Shown here: piece after piece, positions 1 through 6,562 of the stretch | Layout: each line of letters opens with the position of its first letter | Numbering within the stretch: the first letter of the stretch is position 1 | Assembly: GCA_005787865.1 (NCBI GenBank) | Contig: SXZN01000240.1 | Location: 1-9,705 of the forward strand | Source of the DNA: Opitutaceae bacterium | GTDB taxonomy: Bacteria; Verrucomicrobiota; Verrucomicrobiia; Opitutales; Opitutaceae | Direction of reading: 5' to 3' | DNA length: 9,705 bases | The notes under the pieces: generated by a model | Told to the model about the DNA's origin: nothing | Seen by the model: only the letters and a program-made list of their open reading frames with translations | Database searches by the model: none | Made by a program: the position numbers and the translations under genes

Positions 1-123
1 CGCGCGACGCAACGAAGCACGTACCAGATGACAACCGAACAAGAAGACACCCTCTTAAGCGTGCGGTTGACCGAATTGGTGAAGCGCTTAATTTTCAGTA
101 ATGCTCTCCCGTCGAAGACCTGA
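1..123 (+). CDS. Possible 3' end of an upstream gene (unrecognised)
   Basis: Frame 1 is open from the first base to a TGA at 121-123 and would encode 40 residues ending LIFSNALPSKT. The peptide is polar, with a helix-like stretch (TEQEDTLLSVRLTELVKRL). I do not recognise a family. Frame 3 is also open, to a TAA at about 99-101, so the choice of frame rests only on the longer open stretch and its position before a hairpin that could end transcription. If real, it is the C-terminus of a gene on the same strand as the S9A peptidase, ending 77 bases before it. Low confidence; it may be non-coding. Confidence 0.25.
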   Translation, partial: RATQRSTYQMTTEQEDTLLSVRLTELVKRLIFSNALPSKT

Positions 124-163
124 TGCTCGCGGCCGGAACGTGTAATCCCAAAACGGCATTGGC

Positions 164-183
164 GCGCGGCGACCGCGCAATTT
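164..183 (+). terminator. GC-rich hairpin, possible weak terminator
   Basis: GCGCGG (164-169) pairs perfectly with CCGCGC (173-178) across a three-base loop, CGA, and is followed by AATTT. The stem is strong but the T tract is only three bases, so intrinsic termination would be weak. It lies 22 bases before the start of the S9A peptidase gene. It could close the upstream gene or form a structured 5' leader. Confidence 0.3.
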
Positions 184-200
184 AAGCCAGCTTTATAACT

Positions 201-2303
201 ATGAAACTCATCTTCCCCATCATTTCTATGTGTGCTCTTGCCGTCACTACTCACGCCAGCTTCGACCTTGCCCGTTCACTTCCACCCGTGGCTACGCCAC
301 AGCCAAAAAATGTCACGGTGCATGCCGATCCGCGGATTGATAACTATTTTTGGCTACGGGAGAAAGAGAACCCCGCGGTCATCAATTACCTCGAACGCGA
401 AAATGCCTATACGGAAGCCGTGCTGGCGCCCGCGACAAACCTGCGCGCTAACCTCTACCAAGAGCTGATCGGCCGGATCCAAGAAGATGATACTTCCGCG
501 CCGGTATCTTGGCTCGGCTACAGTTACTATACACGAACGGAAAAAAACAAACAGTACCCTATTTACTGCCGTCGACTCAGCCGTGGAGTTGCCCCGGAAG
601 AGATTCTGCTCGATCTGAATACGCTCGTGGGGACGCACACGTACATTGCCGTCGGACAATTTCGCGTGAGTGATGATGGGGCGCGACTGGCCTACTCGAT
701 CGATTGGACGGGTTACCGCCAATATGAAGTATTTGTGATGGACTTGGCGAGCAAGGCTCTCCTACCCCAAAAAATTGGCGCCGTCTCCAGCTTAGAATGG
801 GGCGCTGGTCATGATGTGATTTACTACGGCACGGAAAATAAGACCAAGCGCTCCGATAAGGTTTACCGTTGGACCCTGAGCCGCGGGCAAACTGAGTTGA
901 TCTATCAAGATCAAGACGAACTCTATAATCTTCAGGTCGATAAATCTCGCGATGGTAAATTTATTTTTATCCACGCTGAAAGTAAACAGACCAGCGAGGC
1001 GTGGGCACTCGCCACTGATATGGTCGGCGCAAAACTTCAGCCGCTACTCGGGCGAACGGAAAATGTTAAATATTACAGCGAACACCGAAACGGGCAATTC
1101 TACTATGTGACCAATCGGGCTGGGGCAAAAAACTACAAGATCTGCCAGGCTCCCGTGAGCCAACCGACCGCCACCACCGATCTCATCGCGCCTAATCCCG
1201 CCATTAAGATCGAGGGGCTGGATATGTTCGCCGATTACATGGTGATCACCGAACGGGAAAATGGGCTCCCCCATCTGCGGCGTTTCAGTTTCGCTTCGGG
1301 TGCCTCGACCCGCTTGACCATGCCCGAGGCGACTTATGAAGTCAGCGCGGACCGCAATTGGGATTACCACACCAGCATTTATCATTTCGGCTACCAGTCA
1401 CTCGTTCGCCCCACCACGGTTTATGCTGAAAACTTAAATACCGGGGAACGTACCCTCATTAAACAAACGGCCGTGCTGGGCGGCTTCAGCCCTAAGCATT
1501 ACAAGTCAGAGCGAATCTGGGCGACGGCACGCGATGGGACCCAAGTGCCGCTATCGATCGTCTATCGAGCTGACTTAGATCGCACCAAACCACAACCGCT
1601 TTGGCTCTATGGTTATGGTTCTTACGGCCTCAGTATGCCGGCGGCCTTTAGCAGCAGTCGAGTCAGTCTCCTCGATCGTGGGATTATTTACGTCATCGCG
1701 CACATTCGGGGTGGCGGTGAACTCGGGGAAGAGTGGCGCGAAGCCGGCCGGATGGATAAAAAAATGAACACGTTCAACGATTTCGTCGACTGCGCCCAAT
1801 GGTTAGTCGACCAGCGCTGGACGATTCCCGCGCAGCTCGTAACTTCAGGGGGCAGTGCCGGCGGACTGCTCATGGGCGCGGTGATCAACCAACGCCCCGA
1901 TCTCTTTCACGCGGCGATCGTGCAAGTGCCGTTCGTTGATGTGCTCAACACCATGTTGGATGCCACGCTGCCGCTAACCACCGAGGAATACATCGAGTGG
2001 GGTAACCCGAATATTCCAGAGCAGTACCAGTGGATGCGCGCTTACAGTCCGTACGATAACCTTCAGGCCACCACCTACCCGCATCTCCTGGTGCTCGTCT
2101 CCTATCATGATAGCCAGGTTCCTTATTGGGAGGGGGCCAAATATTTGGCGAAACTCCGCACGCTTGATACCGGAGCCAACGCCACCTTGCTCCATGCCAC
2201 CATGGGGGCTGGCCACGGCGGCGCGGCTGGACGCTACGACGCTTTGCGCGATGTCGCCCGTAATTATACGTTTTTCCTGCAAGCGCTCGGCCGCGACAAA
2301 TAA
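201..2303 (+). CDS. ptrB: Exported oligopeptidase B-like serine peptidase (family S9A)
   Basis: This 700-residue protein has the prolyl oligopeptidase layout: an N-terminal segment and beta-propeller (roughly residues 30-440) that restricts access to short peptides, then an alpha/beta-hydrolase domain (about 470-700). The start of the mature region (RIDNYFWLREKENPAVINYL, then QYPIYCRR) and the core (GGGELGEEWREAG) are typical of oligopeptidase B, which cuts after Arg and Lys in oligopeptides. The visible catalytic triad is Ser552 in GGSAGG, Asp637 in SYHDSQVPYW and His672 in GAGHGG. Residues 1-19 (MKLIFPIISMCALAVTTHA) look like a Sec signal peptide ending in THA, so the enzyme is probably periplasmic or secreted, whereas well-studied bacterial members are cytosolic. 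In the substrate-pocket segment TTEEYIEWG the position of the second S1 glutamate of enterobacterial enzymes appears to be Ile598. No Shine-Dalgarno site precedes the ATG. It is probably cotranscribed with the peptidase gene 26 bases downstream. The family is certain; the exact cleavage preference is not. Confidence 0.93.
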   Translation: MKLIFPIISMCALAVTTHASFDLARSLPPVATPQPKNVTVHADPRIDNYFWLREKENPAVINYLERENAYTEAVLAPATNLRANLYQELIGRIQEDDTSAPVSWLGYSYYTRTEKNKQYPIYCRRLSRGVAPEEILLDLNTLVGTHTYIAVGQFRVSDDGARLAYSIDWTGYRQYEVFVMDLASKALLPQKIGAVSSLEWGAGHDVIYYGTENKTKRSDKVYRWTLSRGQTELIYQDQDELYNLQVDKSRDGKFIFIHAESKQTSEAWALATDMVGAKLQPLLGRTENVKYYSEHRNGQFYYVTNRAGAKNYKICQAPVSQPTATTDLIAPNPAIKIEGLDMFADYMVITERENGLPHLRRFSFASGASTRLTMPEATYEVSADRNWDYHTSIYHFGYQSLVRPTTVYAENLNTGERTLIKQTAVLGGFSPKHYKSERIWATARDGTQVPLSIVYRADLDRTKPQPLWLYGYGSYGLSMPAAFSSSRVSLLDRGIIYVIAHIRGGGELGEEWREAGRMDKKMNTFNDFVDCAQWLVDQRWTIPAQLVTSGGSAGGLLMGAVINQRPDLFHAAIVQVPFVDVLNTMLDATLPLTTEEYIEWGNPNIPEQYQWMRAYSPYDNLQATTYPHLLVLVSYHDSQVPYWEGAKYLAKLRTLDTGANATLLHATMGAGHGGAAGRYDALRDVARNYTFFLQALGRDK

Positions 2304-2329
2304 TTAGCTCTAAACAAGTCCCCTCGCCG

Positions 2330-3358
2330 ATGAAGAAATATTCGCTTCTAGCATTTTTGTTTAGCGTGGGGCTGAGCACGGCCTGTGCGGCTGAGCCGCC
2401 ACCGCGCTTTGGTCTCGTGCTCCATGGTGGCGCAGGAGTCATCGAACGACAGAATATGTCGCCCGGTCGCGAGGCTGAAATTCGCCATCAATTGAGCGAA
2501 GCCCTCGCTGCCGGCTACGAAGTGCTGGCAAAAGGCGGCTCCGCCTTGGAGGCCGTCACCGCCGCGATTAATGTGCTCGAGGACTCCCCGCTCTTCAATG
2601 CGGGGTGTGGCGCGGTGCTTAATGCCGCTGGGCAATGCGAGCTGGATGCTTCCATCATGAATGGAAATACCCTGGCCGCGGGGGCGGTCGCCGGACTGCA
2701 GCGTATTAAAAATCCCATCAATCTTGCCCGGGATGTCATGACGAAATCGAGTCACGTCATGTTAATCGGCGAAGGGGCCGAGCAATTCGCCCAAAGCCTA
2801 GGCTATGCCTTGGTCCCCAATGCATACTTCCAAACAGAATTCCGTCGCGAACAATTGAAGAAAATCCAGGCCCGCGATAAAGCTGCGCCGAACGGCGTTC
2901 GCCGCACATCTGATTATTTTGATCAGCAAAGCCGTTGGGGTACCGTCGGGTGCGCGGCCCTCGATCAACAAGGGAACCTCGCCGCCGGCACCTCGACTGG
3001 CGGCATGGCGAATAAAAAATATGGCCGCGTCGGCGATGCCCCCATCATCGGTGCCGGTAATTACGCTAATAACGCAACTTGCGCGCTCAGCGCCACCGGC
3101 GATGGCGAATATTTCATGCGCCTCAATGTGGCGCATGATGTCTCTGCTCAGATGGAATACCGGGGTGTTCCGCTCCACACCGCGGCGGCCGCCAGCATCG
3201 CCAAAGTTGCCCAGCTCGGCGGAACCGGTGGCGTCGTCGCCATCGACCGACAGGGCAACATCGCAATGGAGTTTAACTCGCTGGGGATGTACCGCGCCGC
3301 TCATCTCGCCGGGCAACCGGCTTTCGTCGCTATCTACCGTGACGAAACAAAACCCTGA
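2330..3358 (+). CDS. iaaA: Exported isoaspartyl peptidase / L-asparaginase (Ntn hydrolase)
   Basis: A 342-residue plant-type asparaginase, the class that hydrolyses beta-aspartyl (isoaspartyl) dipeptides and, more weakly, asparagine. It is made as a precursor that cleaves itself to expose an N-terminal threonine. The sequence shows HGGAG at 32-36, FNAGCGAVLN near 89-98, ELDASIM at 104-110, the autocleavage/nucleophile site GTVG with Thr205, TSTGG at 221-225, GRVGD at 232-236 with the substrate-binding Arg233 and Asp236, and ATGDGEYF near 255-262. The expected alpha chain would be about 22-204 and the beta chain 205-342. Residues 1-21 form a Sec signal peptide with a likely cut near ACAA/E. 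A Cys lies in STAC, but Ser at -3 makes a lipobox unlikely. There is no Shine-Dalgarno site; the start follows a C-rich tract. Its position 26 bases after an exported oligopeptidase suggests one operon for extracytoplasmic peptide breakdown. Confidence 0.93.
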   Translation: MKKYSLLAFLFSVGLSTACAAEPPPRFGLVLHGGAGVIERQNMSPGREAEIRHQLSEALAAGYEVLAKGGSALEAVTAAINVLEDSPLFNAGCGAVLNAAGQCELDASIMNGNTLAAGAVAGLQRIKNPINLARDVMTKSSHVMLIGEGAEQFAQSLGYALVPNAYFQTEFRREQLKKIQARDKAAPNGVRRTSDYFDQQSRWGTVGCAALDQQGNLAAGTSTGGMANKKYGRVGDAPIIGAGNYANNATCALSATGDGEYFMRLNVAHDVSAQMEYRGVPLHTAAAASIAKVAQLGGTGGVVAIDRQGNIAMEFNSLGMYRAAHLAGQPAFVAIYRDETKP

Positions 3359-3381
3359 GAAATTTCTGCACTAACAGCCAG

Positions 3382-3406
3382 CGTGGCCTCGGCTCGTCAG
3401 GCCGCG
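3382..3406 (+). other. Intergenic hairpin between the asparaginase and GreA-like genes
   Basis: CGTGGCCT (3382-3389) pairs with AGGCCGCG (3399-3406) over a nine-base loop, giving eight pairs including one T-G wobble. It begins 24 bases after the asparaginase stop. The following sequence (CGACCCTCGACCC) has no T run, so this is not a canonical intrinsic terminator. It may be a 3' end stabiliser, a Rho-dependent end or chance. Confidence 0.3.
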
Positions 3407-3434
3407 CGACCCTCGACCCTGAAAATATTTACCC

Positions 3435-3911
3435 GTGACCAAGACTGAACTCTTAGCGAAAATCATTACTCAGCTACAAGCGGAGCTCACGATGCTGACC
3501 GCAGCCGCATTGGCGACCCACGCCGAAGCGACTGACGAAGAAAATAAAGCTGAAGACAAATACGACACGCGGGGGCTGGAAGCGTCTTACCTCGCGCACG
3601 GACAATCCAAAGCAGCCGATGAAGCCGCCCTCGCTTTGGCGCAATTCCAAGCCATCGTGCCCCGAAATTTTTTGCGCACGGAGCCGATCAGCGTGGGAGC
3701 CTTAATTACCTTACAGGGACCAGAGCAAAATTACTATTTCATCGGACCACGGGCCGGCGGGATGGAAATAGCCGACGGCAATCAACGCGTGCTGGTGATT
3801 ACCCCGCAATCTCCGCTGGGGCGTCACTTGATGGGCTGCAGCCAAGGAGAAGCCCTCACCCTCGATCTTGGTGGTAAGCGGCGCACGGTGATCATCGAAT
3901 CAGTCGTCTAG
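3435..3911 (+). CDS. Divergent GreA/GreB-like transcription elongation factor
   Basis: The 158 residues match the usual length of GreA. The N-terminal half (about 1-75) is predicted helical and charged, with an acidic segment DEENKAEDKYD at 34-44 that corresponds to the tip of the Gre coiled coil, the part that enters the RNA polymerase secondary channel and supports cleavage of backtracked RNA. The C-terminal half (about 86-158) matches the Gre FKBP-like domain: ISVGALITL, then VLVITPQSPLGRHLMG at 119-134, equivalent to the SPIGRALIG segment of GreA. The middle motif TRGLEASYLAHGQ (45-57) typifies a subgroup distinct from housekeeping GreA. The two catalytic acids of GreA do not align perfectly: Glu36 fits one, while Thr33/Asp34 occupies the other. 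It could therefore be a Gre-type antagonist rather than a cleavage factor. The start is a GTG at 3435 without a Shine-Dalgarno site. The gene is 76 bases after the asparaginase gene, so cotranscription is uncertain. Confidence 0.82.
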   Translation: MTKTELLAKIITQLQAELTMLTAAALATHAEATDEENKAEDKYDTRGLEASYLAHGQSKAADEAALALAQFQAIVPRNFLRTEPISVGALITLQGPEQNYYFIGPRAGGMEIADGNQRVLVITPQSPLGRHLMGCSQGEALTLDLGGKRRTVIIESVV

Positions 3912-3976
3912 CACCCTGCAGTCCAGAGATCACGGATTGCACTTTGCGTGAGGACCGTTTGTCTGCGCTTCAACTT

Positions 3977-4426
3977 ATGCCTACCACCTACAAACAACTC
4001 CGCGCTGACATTATTACGGCGATGAAAGCCCGCGACACGGCGACGGCGACAGCCTTGCGCACGATGGATGCCGCCATCCAGCGCGCAGCGATGGACACCA
4101 GTAAGCCCATCGATGAAGCGCTCACGATGGCTACTTTTCGCAAAGCGGTTAAAAATCTCACGGATGCCCGTACCGAATTTGAAAAAGGCGGGCGCGCAGA
4201 CCTCGTGGCGCTGAACTCGGCCGAGATAGCCATTCTCGAAAAATACCTCCCCGCGGGACTCGATCCCGCCAAACTGGAAGCCCTCGTCCTGGAAGTCATT
4301 GCCGCCACCGGGGCCACTTCTAAAAAAGAGATGGGGAAAGTAATCGGCGCTTTAAAACAGCGCGCCGAAGCCGGTCTGATTGATTTTGGCGCCGCCAGTA
4401 AAGTTATCCAAGCCAAGTTGCCTTAA
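3977..4426 (+). CDS. yqeY: GatB/YqeY domain protein
   Basis: A 149-residue YqeY family protein, wholly alpha-helical, whose C-terminal half resembles the tail domain of GatB, the tRNA-dependent amidotransferase subunit, and is thought to bind tRNA. Its own role is unproven. Visible family marks are FEKGGRADLVALNSAEIAIL (68-87), LEKYLPAGL (87-95) and KKEMGKVIGALK (116-127), ending VIQAKLP. I chose the ATG at 3977 because the protein then begins MPTTYKQLRADI and has the family length. The reading frame continues upstream to a GTG at 3944, which would add 11 residues unlike the family. Neither start has a good Shine-Dalgarno site. It lies 65 bases after the GreA-like gene and meets the TapT gene tail to tail. 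Confidence 0.92.
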   Translation: MPTTYKQLRADIITAMKARDTATATALRTMDAAIQRAAMDTSKPIDEALTMATFRKAVKNLTDARTEFEKGGRADLVALNSAEIAILEKYLPAGLDPAKLEALVLEVIAATGATSKKEMGKVIGALKQRAEAGLIDFGAASKVIQAKLP

Positions 4427-4436
4427 GCCAAGCGCG

Positions 4437-4460
4437 AGGCAGCTAGCGCCTGATTCTTTT
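4437..4460 (+). terminator. Weak intrinsic terminator after yqeY
   Basis: AGGC (4437-4440) pairs with GCCT (4448-4451) across a seven-base loop and is followed by GATTCTTTT. The stem is only four pairs and the T run is short and interrupted, so this is a weak candidate. Its position, 10 bases after the yqeY stop and between two convergent genes, is where a terminator is expected. Confidence 0.3.
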
Positions 4461-5235
4461 AATCTAAAGGCACAGGCGGCACGGTAGCAGAGTGCCCCGG
4501 TTGGCGCATGAAATTATCCCGCCGCGCCGCGCGATCACCCGCGGCTAGTCGACGATCAACTGGGTCGCTGTAGGGCTGCCGGCGATACCCCGAACGGTTG
4601 GGATCGGCGGCACATTTAATCTGATAATCCTGCATCCGCTGAAAAATATTCAGCAACAATTCAGGCAAAAGATATTGGTCGAGCCCAGTTCGCTCCAAAA
4701 CGAGCAGCAATTCATGCACCGCCTCCAAAGTCGACAGACAGCCCGCCTGCGGCTGTTGCTTGATAATATAGCGACTCGGCGCTGCCGGCGTAAACATGAT
4801 GTGCGGCAGACGCTGAAGACTCGGGCTCAGCCTCAACATTTTTCGCGCCCCGCTCCAGGTTGCATCGAGTAAAATAACTACGAGGCGTCGATTTGTCAGC
4901 GCAAGGCGAAGTTCGCTAAACTGGGCCGCCGCCGTAGGGGCGCGTTCCACCTCAGATAAATTAAGTGCCGTGACGCCAGGATAGAGGAGCACGCAATAAT
5001 TTAGCGGATCAGTGAGCACCGCTTGGACGAGCGCGTGGTCATCAAACCCCTTCCCCATATGCAGTTCACTATTTGGTAGGCACAATTGAGTGAGCCGACC
5101 GGTTCCGGCTTTTTCCTCTTTAAATTCCTTGGGGTGCATTAAAAAAATGAACCGGGTACGTGTCAGCAGCGGCAGCAAGGACGAGCACCAGCATAATTGC
5201 TGGGGCCAAAAGCAGCGGTAGCACATCTCTCTCAT
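4459..5235 (-). CDS. tapT: DTW-domain tRNA-uridine aminocarboxypropyltransferase
   Basis: This 258-residue protein belongs to the DTW family, which transfers the aminocarboxypropyl group of S-adenosylmethionine to uridine in tRNA (acp3U, at position 47 in the E. coli enzyme TapT). Residues 5-17 carry four cysteines (Cys5, Cys8, Cys15, Cys17), the likely metal site of the family. Then come MHPKEF (33-38), KAGTGRL (42-48), LLYPG, the signature DATW at 124-127, and SRYIIKQQPQAGCLSTLEA (154-172). After about residue 210 there is a roughly 48-residue Arg-rich, low-hydrophobicity tail that could contact RNA. The frame is open upstream to 5340, but the ATG at 5235 puts the first cysteine at residue 5, as is usual. 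The upstream 35 residues (MLPRLGLIVIIPATPARG) look unrelated. There is no Shine-Dalgarno site. It follows the DUF1294 gene after 127 bases. Confidence 0.88.
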   Translation of the reverse strand: MREMCYRCFWPQQLCWCSSLLPLLTRTRFIFLMHPKEFKEEKAGTGRLTQLCLPNSELHMGKGFDDHALVQAVLTDPLNYCVLLYPGVTALNLSEVERAPTAAAQFSELRLALTNRRLVVILLDATWSGARKMLRLSPSLQRLPHIMFTPAAPSRYIIKQQPQAGCLSTLEAVHELLLVLERTGLDQYLLPELLLNIFQRMQDYQIKCAADPNRSGYRRQPYSDPVDRRLAAGDRAARRDNFMRQPGHSATVPPVPLD

Positions 5236-5362
5236 CCGGAAGGAACGAATAGAAACTAGCGCAGAAGCGAAGGCGAAAGTGCAATCGCCGCGCGCGGGCG
5301 TAGCTGGAATTATTACAATGAGGCCCAGCCGAGGCAACAATCAGGCCAAGTCATTTTAACTC

Positions 5363-5659
5363 TTACCACCGACCACTTACGGCAACAGCCCCAGTGATGA
5401 GTGCCGCCCAGACAAAAAAAGCGGCGGCAAATTTAAGCTGAAAAGAGGGTTTGGCTGATTTGTGCCGAAGAATAAAGAGCGCGCAGAATCCCCCTAACCA
5501 CCCGCCCAGCGCACTCGTCAGACACAAGGTAGCTTCGGACACTCGTTGACCCCGCTTGCGCCCTGCCTGCCACTTGTCGTACCCAAAAATAAAAAATACC
5601 ACGACGTTAGCTAAGCCGAACCAACCAATTAGAAATTGGTCTAACCCAGATAATTTCAT
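5363..5659 (-). CDS. DUF1294 small membrane protein
   Basis: A 98-residue inner-membrane protein with the marks of DUF1294: FGYDKWQAGRKRGQRVSEAT (25-44), LGGWLGG (51-57) and FILRHKSAKPSFQLKF (62-77). I see three hydrophobic segments, at about 9-26, 45-64 and 76-94, with the basic loop 29-40 between the first two. No biochemical role is established for the family that I know of; in other proteins the domain is sometimes fused to a cold-shock domain. Its ATG (5657-5659) overlaps the TGA of trmO in an ATGA arrangement, so its translation is probably coupled to trmO. It has no Shine-Dalgarno site of its own. Confidence 0.88.
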   Translation of the reverse strand: MKLSGLDQFLIGWFGLANVVVFFIFGYDKWQAGRKRGQRVSEATLCLTSALGGWLGGFCALFILRHKSAKPSFQLKFAAAFFVWAALITGAVAVSGRW

Positions 5660-6483
5660 GGGGCGGGTCGCGGCAGAATAGCGCTAAGCCGCGAGGGCCA
5701 CTGCGCCATGTAGGCCAATTGGGCGGTGCGATCGGGCAAGCCTTCCGTGCGAGCTGGGTCTTCCAGAAAGCGGCGCGGATAACCTGGCTCGAGCGAGATA
5801 ATGAATACGATCTTTCCCGCTACTTTAAAAACAGCGCGCCAAGCGCCGCAGCCAATGACAAATTCATCCGGCGCGCGCCGCGTGATGCGCCGGGTGCGAT
5901 GCAGGCTGGGATCACGACTGAGCAATTCGTTCACGCGTGGGCGAAAATCAATGGCCCAGTGCTGGAGTAACCACTTGGCCTGCTCCTGCGCTAAGCTGGA
6001 AAATTCTACCTGGAATTGCGGCGGGGCGGCCAGCGACGTCTCCATTTCATCAAGCCAACCCGTCTTTTCATCAGGAAAGGAATCATAAGCCGGAATGTAA
6101 GGCTTGAGGTCAAACACGGGCGTGCCATCGACCAGATCGCAGGCGCCGAGGATGAGTCGGCGACCCTCAACCGCAATGAGCGGCACGGGCGTTAACCCGA
6201 GAGGATTAGGCCGATGAGGTGAGCGGGTGGCGAAGACGCCCCGTCTTGTCGCCGGACCGCGCGGAGGTAAAACCCGTGGCCGCCAGCCCGAATTGCGGTG
6301 AAACCACCAAATTAACCAGATCCGCGTGAACCCAGCGACATCATGGAGCGCTTGCTCATAATCACAGTCCGGCAGCAATTCGAGAATGTTGCGCTCCGCG
6401 GCACTCTCGGCCGGTTGATGACGCGCCTGAAACTTCACCTGCTTTTGCGTGTGAATATAACCAATCGGTTGGAGTGGAAGCAT
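5656..6483 (-). CDS. trmO: tRNA (adenine(37)-N6)-methyltransferase TrmO
   Basis: A 275-residue member of the TrmO (TsaA/YaeB) family, which uses S-adenosylmethionine to methylate t6A at position 37 of tRNA-Thr, giving m6t6A and tuning decoding of ACC/ACU codons. Family marks are LQPIGYIHT near the N-terminus, DVAGFTRIWLIWWFHR (48-63), GVFATRSPHRPNPLGL (82-97) and DGTPVFDLKPYIPAYD (119-134). The C-terminal part (RFLEDPARTEGLPDR) matches the small accessory domain of the longer bacterial members; E. coli TrmO is about 235 residues, so this protein is longer. The frame is open upstream to a TTG at 6504, but the ATG at 6483 is preceded by GGAGG and gives an N-terminus MLPLQPIGYI like the family. 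It follows the NERD gene after 79 bases and overlaps DUF1294 downstream. Confidence 0.92.
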   Translation of the reverse strand: MLPLQPIGYIHTQKQVKFQARHQPAESAAERNILELLPDCDYEQALHDVAGFTRIWLIWWFHRNSGWRPRVLPPRGPATRRGVFATRSPHRPNPLGLTPVPLIAVEGRRLILGACDLVDGTPVFDLKPYIPAYDSFPDEKTGWLDEMETSLAAPPQFQVEFSSLAQEQAKWLLQHWAIDFRPRVNELLSRDPSLHRTRRITRRAPDEFVIGCGAWRAVFKVAGKIVFIISLEPGYPRRFLEDPARTEGLPDRTAQLAYMAQWPSRLSAILPRPAP

Positions 6484-6493
6484 CTCGGGCAAG

Positions 6494-6498
6494 CCTCC
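6494..6498 (-). promoter_or_regulatory. Shine-Dalgarno site of trmO
   Basis: On the minus strand GGAGG lies 10 bases before the ATG at 6483. It is the only convincing Shine-Dalgarno sequence in front of any gene in this window, and it favours the ATG over the upstream TTG at 6504. Confidence 0.6.
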
Positions 6499-6562
6499 AA
6501 ACAATGCGCCTAGCCGGTTGGGTCGAGGGAAAAGACAGCCCCGGCGACCGCTGAACTCCGCC

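Noticed and set aside
67..94. Possible promoter TTGACC-16-TAATTT before the S9A peptidase gene
   Set aside because: The -35 matches well but the -10 matches only three of six and the leader would be about 100 bases, lying inside a possible upstream reading frame. Too weak to list.
2330..2392. Asparaginase as a lipoprotein (Cys19)
   Set aside because: The residues before the Cys are STA; Ser at -3 is a poor lipobox, and cleavage near ACAA/E by signal peptidase I fits better.
1945..2442. 165-codon minus-strand reading frame under the S9A peptidase and asparaginase genes
   Set aside because: It runs antisense to the conserved catalytic region of the peptidase and has an Arg/Pro/Trp-rich composition typical of shadow frames.
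5236..5340. Upstream extension of the DTW frame (35 residues)
   Set aside because: It looks unlike the family N-terminus, and starting at 5235 puts the conserved first cysteine at residue 5.
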